46,730 nt of DNA from Chloroflexaceae bacterium (lineage in GTDB: Bacteria; Chloroflexota; Chloroflexia; Chloroflexales; Chloroflexaceae). The stretch's first letter is position 1, and every line of letters begins with the position of its first letter. The notes below the pieces were generated by a model. The model saw only the letters and a list, made by a program, of their open reading frames with translations, was not told the origin of the DNA and ran no database searches. The stretch is taken from contig JAAUSY010000011.1 of the NCBI GenBank assembly GCA_012032475.1, forward strand, positions 1-46,730, in the 5' to 3' direction. Shown one piece after another: positions 1 to 12,100 of the stretch. The translations under genes were made by a program, and so were the position numbers.

Positions 1-190
1 GCGAAGGCCCTTCAGTCGCCGTTGCTGTCGGCGTGGGCGAAGCCCCTTCGGTCCCCGTTGCTGTCGGCGTGGGCGATGGTCCCGCTGTCGCCGCCGTCGC
101 CGTTGCTGTCGGCGTCGTGGTGAACATGGGCGTGGGCGAAGGCCCCTCAGTCGGAACCGCCGTGGCGGTGGAGGTGGGCGTGGGCAACTC
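1..190 (-). repeat. 36-bp tandem repeats encoding a Pro/Thr-rich linker
   Basis: In the giant gene's frame this stretch encodes imperfect 12-residue units of the type SPTPTATATEGP. Two near-identical 36-bp copies lie at the left edge and two diverged copies follow. Pro/Thr linkers like this usually join surface domains or lead to a wall or membrane anchor, so the protein probably continues well beyond the window. Confidence 0.8.
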
Positions 191-3100
191 CGAATATTCC
201 ACCTCGACGGTCAGAATGGCATGGTAGACCCCGGTGTTCCCCAGGGCATCCTGAGCAATGATTTGCAGGCGGTGGGTCCCCGACTGGTTCAGGGTCGGGG
301 TATAGTTCCAGACGTCACCGGTCAGCACCCCATCCTGACTGAGGACCTGGTTATCTGGCATCACCAGGTCCACATGGACGGATTGCACCGTCCCTCCGTC
401 GGTGACCAGTCCCGACACCACCGGCTCCCCGGTGGTCGTGCCCGCCAGATAATCGGCCAGCGAGATGTTGCTCAGGTATTCCGTCACGGTGATGACCGGA
501 GCCACATTGTCCACAAAGACGGTCTGGCTGGTCTCCGCCCCGGTGTTGCCGGCCTGGTCGGTCGCCCGGCTCACCATCTCCAGATACTCCCCATCGTGTT
601 CGCCCAGGCTCCAGCGATAATTCCAGATAGCCGTGTGGTTCGTCTCGGACCGCGTCAGGTTATTCACCACGAACCATTCGCCATCGCTGGTCGTGCTCTT
701 CACCTCCACCAGGGCAATGTCCGAACCCCCGGTTGTTTCGTCGCTGGCCGTGCCCTCCACCACCAGCGTGTCGCGGTTGGTCTCGTCCGTCAGCGTCATC
801 GTCACCGTCGGGCCTGCCTGGTCAACCGTGAGGGAAAAGAGCGTCGAAGTGCTCGTGTTCCCAAGCAGGTCGCTGACCCGCACCGAGAGCGTTGTCGCCC
901 CATCGGGGATATCCACCGTGGCTTGCCAGTTCGTGGTGCCCGTTGCCGCCACCCAGGTCGTTCCATCCACGCTTACCTCCACCTGACCAACCCCGACCCC
1001 GTCATCGCGGGCGGTTCCCGTAAACGTATGCGGGCCGGGTTGCACCGCACTACTGCTATCCGCGAGTTCCACCGATGGCGGTACGCTATCAATGCGGTGT
1101 GTCACCTGCTGCTGCGCCAGTTGCGCAGAGGCTCCGAGCGCGGGCAGATTCAGCGTCAGGGTGCTGGTCAGGAGGTCCACGCCGCTGATAGTACTATCGA
1201 GCGTGCCCTCCAGAACCAGCACCAGGGATTCGCCAGGGGCAAGGTCGGGGAGGTCCAGCACCCAGAGGTCGCTCCCATCGGCGCAACTGCTGCAAGTCAC
1301 CCCCGCATCGCCCGTTATCTGCGCCGCGTTCAGTCCCGACGAAACGGCAAGCTCAAGCTGCGTCCCGCTCAGGGTATCGTCCTGCTCCCCATTGACGATG
1401 AGGATATCATAGGAAACGGTGGTGCCCGGCCCGCTGTAGACCTGTCCCCGCCCAGCCTGGAAGGTGTTCTGGATGGTCAGAGGTTGTCCGTCGTTGGGCG
1501 TACTCGTGGCACACGGGTCATCCCAATGATAGAAATCGTTCCAGCCAGCGGGGTCGAGCGCGTTGGTCGTCGGGAAGACCGCCCACGGTTCCTGGTCGTT
1601 GTCCAGAGCCACCACAAACAGATTGCCCCCGCTGGCATCAGCCCCCCATGGGGTGCGGACTTCGATACGCTCACCACTGGTTGCCAGCACCACGGTGCCA
1701 TTCGCCACAGCACTGCTTACCTCAGCCCATGCCCCACCGTCGTATTCCCAGTAGGTCACACTGTCAACCCCATCCACCACCACGGCGGCTTGCGCCGCAA
1801 AGGGCAGGGTCCCGCTGTGGATAGGCAGGGCCGGGGTGCTGCCGCTGCCCGAACCGCTGGCCGCATAAGCCACGAGGCTTCCATCAAGGCTCCAGCGGGC
1901 GCCCTCCCAGGCCAGATAGCCATAGTTGCCATCCCACTGGTAGAAAAGCGCCTGCCGATCCCCGGAGCGTTCGTCGTCATCAAGCAGATTGGTGGCCGTG
2001 TTCCATTCCCCCGATACCTCATCGAGTTTGCCATCCAGCGTGATGGTCCGTTCCTGGTCAGCACAGACTGCCGCGTCCGGGTTGCTCACATACCAGGGAC
2101 CGTAGCGCAAGTCAAGCCGATTGCCGGCATCGTCCATCGCCGTCAGATAGGCATACCACGCGCCTGTTGCATCGAGCGTTGCGATATAGGAAAGCTCATC
2201 GGACACATCCACCCCCGGTGTCTCCAGGTCCGGGTCCTGGCTATACTGCACCAGCACCACCGGATCGTCGTACGCATCGCTCCGGCCAGTGTCCATGGTT
2301 CGCTCCCCAAATAGCGTGAAGGTCACCGTTTCGGGCTGCTCGGAGCCGTCCGTCGCCTTGTTCCAGGTCATTTCCAGGTCGGCAAAGCCCTCAATATAGC
2401 TGCCCTCCGGGATATTGAACGTCACCGGCTCCAGTCCCGTCGGGGCTTCCGTGTCGGCAGAACCATCGGTCGTGAAGGTCAGGGCGACGGTGTAATCAAT
2501 GAGCGTTTCATTGCCGACCATATCAAGCGCACGAATCCAGATCGGGTCCTCCAGTTCGTCGCCTTCTGGCCCGTTCCAATCGTAGCTCCAGGCCGAGCCG
2601 CTGACCGTCGCCATCTCCCAGGTACAACCGTCATCGAAGCTCAGGGCTACCTCCGAAAGCCCGGTGTCGTTGCTGGTCGAGTCACTGGCGGTGCCGCTGA
2701 GGATCAGGTTCTCGCCATCGGTCGCATCCACGGTGGCATACGGGTCAACCGTCAGCACCGGGGCAGTGCTATCGGAGAAGACTCCCACCTGGTCGGTCTC
2801 CTGCCAACTTTCACCCTCCTGCATCACCCGCGTGATCAGCGTATTGCTGCCGGCCTGGAGCGACACGTCGGCGGTCCAGGCAGTGAGGTTGGTGCCCGGT
2901 GCCGCCAGGGTTGCGTCAATCCAGGTACCGTCCTGCTGCTGCACCTGCACGGCTCCGTGGTCGCCGCTGAAGAAAGCATAGCCGCGCACCGTGAGCGTGC
3001 TCCGGTCGGTGTTGATATCCACAACCGGGTCGGCAAACTGGCTGTCATAGCCTCCGGCCAGCGACACATCAGTGGAAGCCGAAACACTGCCAGTCCGGCC

Positions 3101-6100
3101 CGCCTGGTCCGTGGCAGTGGCCTGCACCGTGACACTCCCATCGGGCAGCGCAACCAGGGCCGTAAACTTGCGTGGTTGCTGGCTGGCTTCGTCCCAACCG
3201 CCGCTGTCGTCCCACTCCGCCTCATATTCGACACCGTTCACGAGGAAGGCCACGTGCTCAATCGTGAAGTCATAGGTAGCATCTACCAGGAGGTAATCGC
3301 TGACCTGCGCCTCCAGCCGCATGACCATGGAACTGGCTGAGACCGGCGGGGCGCTCACCCACGAAACCACCGGGTCGGAGCTGTCTACGATCACCTGGCC
3401 GAGATACTGCGCATCGTCACCGGTCTGGTTGCCGGACTCGTCCGTGGCGCGGCTATAGATGCGGTGCAACCCCTCGCTGGTAGGGAACAGGCTGGCCGAC
3501 CAGAAGGTCGCCACCGCGCCCGGATTATCGAGGGTCGCGCTGGTCCAGGAGGAGGGCAGCGTTTCGGATGGGTCGCTGGCGCTGTCGCTGACCGCCACCA
3601 ACCCCACTTCAACCGTCGCCGTGCCTGCGTTGGCGACGGCGCAGGAATCGCCCTCGGTGCCGAAGAACAGCCCAAGCGGCATGATGAGCAGTTCTTGGTA
3701 GCCGATGTCGGCGCGGGACCCGCCGCCAGACTGCGGCTCGTTGTAGATATCATTGCCGTTCACCCCGTCGGGAACGCTCGTGCTGCTGAAGCGGAACGGC
3801 TCGGCGGCATCCACGGCGGGCGAGGTGGGGGACAGGCGGTAGTCGCCGTTCGCTGCATCGCGGAAGAGCGGGTCTTCATCCACCACGTCGTGTCCCCCCT
3901 GGGCAATCTCCAGACCAACTTTTTCAACGTAAAAGCCGCCACGAGAGCTATCATAACCGTAACGAAAGTTTGTCTGGTAGTTGGCGCTCCCATTACTTGC
4001 CAGCAGGTTGTAGTCGCTGTCAATGCCACCCTGGTCGTAGGTCATCAGACCGTAGGCATTGCCGGAGAGTATCGTGTTGCGCACGGTGGCATAGCTGCCC
4101 TCCTCCGTGGAATACACACCGCTGTTGCTGTTGTTGACAACCGTGCTGAAGCGTATTTCGCCAGTCGCCCCATCCGCCCAGTAAACCCCATGTTTGTTGT
4201 CCGTTATCAGGTTGTGGGTCAGCAGGACATCGCGGCTGTTGCGCACGACAACCCCGGAATTGCCACTGCCCGAATTGCGGATGGTGAAGCCGCGTACTTC
4301 GACAAAGCTGGCATCTTCAATGGTGACCACATCCCCGCTGCCTCCGGCCTCAATGATCGTGTCGTCGGCCCCGCTGCCAAGCAACCGGAGGTTGCTGCTC
4401 AGTATGACATTCTCTTCGTAGGTGCCTGGCTTGACCAGGATGGTCAGCAAGCCGCACCCATCGCTGGCGGCCTCAATGGCCTCGTCGCTACAGATCAGTT
4501 CTTCCACCTCGTCCGTAGAACTATCTATCGCATCCTGAATGGTATTGAAGGCATAGATGCCCCATGGTAGGCCGTCATTCTCGCAAGTCTCGCAGTAGTC
4601 GTCATCCACCACGATGGGGGCTTCCGACTGTTCGTAATAGCCGATATCAGACTGGCTGGTGCCGGCATCGAGCAGCGCGGAGCCATCACCGGGGCGGTAG
4701 TTGTCCTCGTCCGGGTCGCTGAAGACCGGGTCGTCGGTGACGGTGCTGGCCCCGGAGGCGGGTTCGGTGGTGCCATCAACGGTGACATCGGTGGCATTTT
4801 GCCAGAAGGCGTTGTAGCTCTGCCTGAAGGTCACCCAACTCGGACACCCGCTCGTTTCATAGTCGAACGCGCTCCCCGTATGGTCGGCCAGAACGCTGTT
4901 CTGCACGTCGAACCTGGCACACCCGGTCGAGACTATCCCGCTGCCGTTGTTGACCAGCGTGGCGTGGTCAACCTCCAGCGTGGTGACAGCCATCTCCAGG
5001 TCTTTGCCGGGTTCTTCAATGACGATGGCATGGTCCGTCTCGCGGATAATCACCCGCTCCACGGAAATATCGGCCATATCTTCGGCCCGCACCCCATCCT
5101 GGCTGCCGTCGCCGGCCAGGGTCAACCCATACAGGCTGGCATCCCCCACGCCTTCGGCCTTCACCAGTGCCTCGACGGTACGGCCTGAATAGGGCGGTGG
5201 TTCCAGGATAGTCAGTTCGGCGCTGTCCCCAATGATTTGCACCCCATCGGACAGCGTGATAGCTTCTTGATAGCGTCCGGTCTGCACGTGGATGACCGGG
5301 GCGCGGCTGGCAATGGCCGCCTGAATGCTGCTGAAGGCCGTGCTGCCCCAACTATGCCCGTCGTTGCCGCAGGTAGCGCAGTAGTCGGGCGAGACGTAGG
5401 CCGTGCTGCCGTTGGTATGGTAGCCGCTGGTCAGGCTGCTGCCCTCCTGGATACGGTAGCTGTCGCCGCTGATGAAACTGGCTTCATCGTAGGCAATGAC
5501 GCGGTCGGCGGTGGGCTTCCAGTTGTTGTTGCCCACCCAGGTGTTGTCGCTGAGGCTGAGCAGGAAGGTGGCCCAGGTTGCATCGGTGCCATCAATCACG
5601 GCATTGGTCCAGTCAACGTCATAGGTATAGGTGGACGATTCGTACGAAACAAAGGCATTGCTTTGCAGGGTCAGCTTGTAGGGCGAGTAGTCGAAGTCAC
5701 CGAAACGGTAGAAACCCGACCCGCTGCTGCCCTCGTTCGCATAGAGATAGTTGTTGTAGCGCACTAGCATGGCATCGCTGCCGACCGAGAAGGGCAGTTC
5801 GTCCGACTGCGTCACACCACCGCTGCCATCATCCGTCCAGAAGTCTTCCAGCTCCAGCCAGAAATTATTGACGAGGTCGTAGCGGGCGAGGGTAGTGCCA
5901 TTGCCGCCCTGGGTTGCATAGATGAAGTCGCTGCCATCCCAGGCCAACCCCGCACCATCGGCAATCGAGAAGGTGCCCGGCAGCGAGGCCAGAGTCGTCC
6001 AGCTATTCGAGCCAGCGTCGAATCGCCAGAAATCGCTTTCGCCGCTGCCGCGCAACACATAGATAGCATCGTCTATCATGGTCATCACGGTGTTTTCGGC

Positions 6101-9100
6101 AAAGTTCGCCGGGGCATTGGACCGGCTTTCCCACGAGCTACCGTCCGAAGATCGGTAGAAGTTCTTGCTATCCTCGGCGGCAGCGTAGATATAGGTGCCT
6201 CCATCGCTCACCAGCCCGCTGACGCGCCCCGACCAGGGAGTGTCGTCGCTGAGGGTGGTGAGCCGGCTCACGGCCCCGCTGGAGGGGGTGTAGCGGTAGA
6301 CGTCCGTCGCACGCTTCGCAACCCCGTTCCCGATGCGGCTCCAGCCGGTGACCGATCCGCCGCTCACCGTGGCCTTCAGGATGTGCCCATCTACGCCAGC
6401 GGTGTTTTCAACATCGGCAAAGTGCCCCCCCAGGTAGAGCGTCGAACCTTCGAGGTGCAGCGTATTGATCGAGCCACGCGGTGCTACCTCCGGGTCAGGC
6501 GTCAGGTCAAGCCCCTGATACTCCCAGGTATCGTTGACGGTGTCGTAGATGACCAGCCCCTCACCCAGGCCGGTCGAACTGCTGAAGCCGCCGCCAATGT
6601 AGACGTAGGTGCCATCCGTGACCATGCTGCGCACCGGGGCACTCACGCTGGAGTCTACATCGAACGAAGAGTCAACATACCAGACCCGCGGGTTGCTCCC
6701 GTCAATCCGGTAGATCTTAGCCAGTCCGGGGTGTGGGCCGGTCTTTGTTCCGTTGAACTTGAGATACTCGAACGAGCCGCCAAGCAATACGGTGTAGCCA
6801 TCGAGCGTCGCGGAGGTATGGATGGTCGTTTCGTCGCAGTTCGATGGGGTTGAGCCGTCGGCTTCAACGACCTCACCAATCTCCAACCAGTAGTTCGTTT
6901 CGTTCTGATAAGAAGTGCTGTTGGGGGGCGTCCACTGATAGATGGAGCAGCCTTTCACCACCAGCATCCCCCAGTTTTGGCTGACATAGCCTCCATCGGT
7001 GACTTCCCCGATGTGACGCACATCGTCGTTGTTGTTGGGGTAGTTGCCGGCTCCGTAGTAGAAGGGGCTGGTGTTGCTGCCACTGTAGTAGAGAAATCCC
7101 TTCGCCGTATGGGTGGAATTCTTCTCTTCATAAACATAGCCGGAGCCGTCATTGGTCTTGTAGCAGTAATTGAAGGTGGTGAATGCCCCGCCCACGCCCA
7201 CCTGGTTGCTGCCGTAGGGGTGCATCGTATAGACTGCGCCGTTGAGCGTGCCATAGGCCGTCTTATAGTTGGCTCCGCTCTCGAATTCGCAGCCCACCTG
7301 GTCAATCAAGCGCCAGCCGTTGCTGTCGTATTTGGCGGCGTATTTTGGCGTGGTTGTAGTTCCGCCATACCCATTCTTGTAGACCGGGGAGATAGACGTA
7401 AACTCACCGCCAATCAGCGATTTGTCCGCCTCCACCGCCCAGACCGGCCCATTTGGCTCGGCATCGTTGTATTGCCCCCAGCTGCTCCCGCTCCATTGAG
7501 CAACATAGGGAGTGCTGCTTTCGCTGCTCCCGTTTATCGTGGTGTCGAAATCGCCCGCCACCACCAGTTTGCCGTCCTTCACATCGAGGTCATAGACTTC
7601 CGGGTGAGAGAGCAGCAGATAGATGGAGCCATCCGAGGTACTCGCCAGATTGACGAAATCGTCGGTCGTGGGCAAGCCGATGCTGTGTTTGGCGCTCCAG
7701 GTGTCGTTGTTGAAATTGTAGGCATACATCCAGTAGGTGCCGTCGGTGTGTTCGCCAAGCATATAGCCGGTGCCGTTCACCACAACCATATCACCGTGCA
7801 TGGTGGTCGGGGTGCTGCTCCGTTCCGACCAGGTGTAGAGCGGGGTATTCACTGTCGGGTCAATAAAGATGGCCTCAGTATCAGAAGAGGTGTAGAGGGT
7901 GTTGTTGCCGAGAGTGACAACGCTCTCGTGGTCCATTGTAATGGCATGGTTGTCGAGGTCGCGTATCAGCAGACCGTCTATGGTAATCTGCTGGTCTTCT
8001 GCGCCGGGGTAGTTGGCCCCAACGCCGGACCGGGCAATCTGCACGCCTGTGCTGACGTTGCGAATGGTCATCTGCTGGAGGGTGATGGTGCTGGCATCCT
8101 CAATCGTGGCACCGGTGCCAATCCGCTCGGACGTGTTCCAGTCCATTTCTCCCTCAATGAAAACCATATCGGCATCGTAGCCGACCACGCTGAGGTTGCT
8201 GTGCCCGCTGATGACGAAGGGTTCGTAGACACCGGGCAGAACGCTAATCTGGGTATCGCCGCTCAGTCCGGCGGCGGCATCAATGGCCGCCTGAATGGTG
8301 CTGAAGGCATCGCTCCCCCAGGTGTAGCCGTCGTTGGGGCAGGTATCGCAATAGTCATCGTCCACCACTAGGTGATTGTCGGCATTGGTGGTCAATTCGA
8401 ACGTTGACACGCTGGTGGTGGTGGCGCTGCCGGGCGAACCAAACGGCAGGCCGTCAATGTCTAGCTCCGGCATGGTGCCTGCGCCCAGGTCAGGGTCCAT
8501 GTAGGCATAGCCATCGGCCTGATACTCGTTCGGGATGAGCAGCAGGTCCGAGGAATCGTCGCAGTTCACATCGGCTCCGGCGGTATAGGGCGAGGAAGCA
8601 GCACCGGCCACATTCGTGAAGGTCGCCTGGACCGTCGGGTTGCTCGCTAGCGTGCTGGCACCGGGCACCAGGTAGGCCTGATGGTCGGTGGTGCCAAGCA
8701 GCAGGTCATTCATCCCATCGGCGTTGACATCGCCTGGTGCCGCAATGAAGCCGCCCAGGTTGGCGAGCACTGCCACGGTGTCAAGGGCGAGGCTGTCGCC
8801 CCAGGTGCCGCTGCTGCGCCCGACCACCAGGGAGGTCGTACCGGAGCTATTGCCATAGGCAAAGTCTGTCAGCGTGTCGCCGTTCACATCCCCCAGGGCT
8901 GTGAGCAACTCGCCCCCGGCTGCGGTGAAATGATGGAGCACCGCACTGCTGGTTGCCAGGTCGAGGGTGACACCCGCCTCGCCGGAGTAATCAGATGAAC
9001 CGGCCACCAGGTAGACCCCCGCGCCCTGACCAGTGGCGTTGGTCGGGTCACTGATGGCAATCTCGGCGTAGCCATCGCCATCCATATCACCGACGCCCGC

Positions 9101-12100
9101 TGCGCTCCCATCGGGGCTGGTGGTGATGATGGCGGCGGCCAACTCGGCAGTATCCTGGTCTTCCAGCCAGTTCGATGACGCGCTGCCCATCACCAGGTAG
9201 AACCGCTCGTCGCTGTCGCCCTCAGCTCCGAGCAACAGGTCATCGTAGCCATCGCCGTTGACATCGCCGGCTGCCGCGACCCGGTTGCCCAGAGCATACC
9301 CCGCGTCGGAGGAAGAGAAACGGACCCAGCGTGAGGCACTGGTGGTCGTCAACCGGGTGAGGTTGCCGTAGGCTGTCCCGCGCCCGAAGACCAGGAAGAC
9401 GCGCTCGTTGAGGGGGTCGCCAATGAGGAAGTCAGACAGCCCATCGGCGTTCACGTCGCCAGCCGGAGCCATCACCCGGCCAAGCGCCGCCCCGTCGGCT
9501 CCGACGAACAGGCTGGACTGTTCGCCAATCATCTCGCCGTCGGGCTGGATAGGCCAGTCGCCATAGTGCCCGGAAACTATCGAGACTGCGCCTGCCCCAT
9601 CCTGGCTGGTGGGCAGGCCAACCGCCAGGTCTCCGCGCCCGTCACCGTCCATATCACCCACCCAATGCACGTATATCTCCTGGGTGTCGCCCACGCGGTC
9701 AAATTCGAGCCAGACCGTTGCATCAAAGAGGGCGTCCAGTGTTCCTTCAACTGGCTCGATGCCAGGGGACAGTTCGGTGTTTGCCGCGTCATCCACGGTC
9801 CCCTCAAGGTCAAGCGGTTCGCTGCTGCCGGCGGCAACCAATGAGATGTCGTCATCGCCATCATCACTATCATCACTATCCGTAGAAAAACTGCTCGTCA
9901 GGGTGACACCCGGCGCGGTGCGGTCTACCAGCACCTCAGCCGAGAGGATATCACTCACGTTGTCGGCCATATCCCAGGCCCGCAGCCAGATGGTATACGT
10001 GCCCTGGCTCTCAGTGTCGCCCAGAATCCATTCATAGCTCCAGGCATAGCTGGTGAGGCCGGTGCTGCTCAGGGGCAGGTCTTGCCAGTCCTGGTTGTTG
10101 ATGCGAAGCTGCATCGCGCTGATACCCGTGAGGTCATCAGTGGCTACGCCCGTCAGTTCGACCACCGTGCCCCGCGAGTCGCTGACCACTGGCAGGGTGT
10201 CCCCGGTGGACTGGTCGAACGTCAGGGAGGGGGCCGTGTTGTCAACGGTCACCACGATGCCGGTGCTGCTGGTGGAGTTGCCGGCTCCGTCTGTTGCTGT
10301 AGCGGCGAGGGTATAGACTCCATCAGCCGGCAGTGTCCAGCTCGTTTGCCACGAACTGGTGCCCTCCGCAACCACGTCGCCCGATGGCAACCCGACGGTG
10401 ACTCTGGCGATGCCACTGGTTGCATCGCTGGCAACCCCGGAAACGGTCTGGCTGCTGCCGCTCAGGATATCGCCGTCCTGGGGTTCGCTCAAGGAAACTG
10501 TTGGGGTATCCACATCAACCACCAGGGTGGTCATGTCGGAGATGGTGGTATCTTCGACGGGCATGCTGACTGTGATGGTGCTGCTGGTGCTGCTGCCGGG
10601 GTCGGACATCGTACCCGTGAAACGGGCAGCGATGCTTTCGCCTTGCAGCAGGGCATAGGCAGCGTCGGTCTGGCTGAAGTCCCACGCGTAGCGGGTGGGA
10701 CAATCGGCGGTGCTGGAGACCGTGGGAGGTGGCACCGGGCCGTCGCTGGAGCGCAACAGAGTGCCGGTGTCCAGGGTCACATTCGTGAGCACCGCAGGCA
10801 GGCAGATCACCAGTTCGCTCATCAGGGCGCTGCTGCTGGTGATGAGGGCGCGTAGTTCCAGGCTCACCGCGTCGCCCGGCAGCGCATACAAGGTATCGGT
10901 GCCCTGCGGCCCATCGTCAAGCAGGCGTTCGTTGTCGGCATCGGTGGTGCTATCCGAAGCGGCTTCCAGTCCGCTGGCGAGGATGACTCCGGAGCTGTTA
11001 TAGGCGCGGGGCGATTGCTGGTTAGCATATTCGCTGCTATCATTGAGGTTGTCCGAATCTGCATCTTCGTCGAGCGGTTCCGACGACACCCGTGCGGTCG
11101 CGCCGGTGACCGCGCTGACGGTGCTCGTCACATCCCACCCACCAAGCACGCTGCCCGAAGCCGCATCGTAATACATGACTTCCTGGTCATCGTTCAGGCC
11201 GTCGTCGTCGCTGTCGGCATCGTTGGCAAAGGTCCCATAGAGCACCTCCAGGTAGTCATCCAGGCCATCGCCATCGCTGTTAGCGTTCGTGGGGTCGGTG
11301 CCCAGAACGCCCTGGTTGATATATTCGTAGTTATCGTCCAGGCCATCGTCATCGTAGTCCGTGTCGGAGTCGTCGGGGTCAAGGCGGGCACTCAGGCCGT
11401 CGCCGTCGCGGTCGTCGCTTTCGATTTCGTCCCAGTCCCACAGTTCGTCCAGGTCGCTGGGCAGCACATCAAGGTAGATGGTTTCATCAAACGAAACGGT
11501 GTCGTCGGAACGGTTTGTGCCCGTCTCAATCCAGTTGAAGATTTCTTCGTCGGTGACGTATTCGACGTAGAAATAATCCTGCGAAAACTCGACAGGCAGG
11601 TTGACATAGCCGGTATCCAGGAGCACCGTGGCATCACCTTCGGAGGTGCAGGTCAGGGTGTCGCCGTCTTTGTCGCACCCATCGGAGGTATCAATGACGA
11701 CCGTCGCCGCGCCCGACGGAACGGTTATCGCAATATCAAGGTCGGTATACAGGTCGCCTTCGTCTTTGGACTCGTACTGGTCGAGCGCATAGACGGCCTC
11801 GTAGCCCGTCGTATAGATCAGTTGGTTGCCCACGATGACGCCATCCAGGTCGCTGCTGGCTCCCTGCTCAATATCCAGGCTGGTATCGGTGGCTTCGAGC
11901 GATTCGAGAGAGCCGACGACTTCAACTTCAAAGAAGAAATCGGCAATTTCCTGTTGCGCTGTTAAGACGAGCGAGTCGTTGCCGGTCACCAGCGAGTAGA
12001 TGCCATCTGCAAGCTGGAAGGCAACCCAGAGCACATTGAGCGGCACCAGATGGTCGAAGACCAGCGAGACGGCCAGGAAGAGGAGCTGGGTGACAAAGTA

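Noticed and set aside
221-2314. Long plus-strand frame of 697 codons
   Set aside because: It is antisense to the giant minus-strand gene, which has coherent domains throughout; its own translation is rich in Arg, His and Pro with no family and is a shadow of codon bias.
6977-8371. Plus-strand frame of 464 codons
   Set aside because: Antisense to the beta-helix and propeller region of the giant gene; no ribosome site and no recognisable protein.
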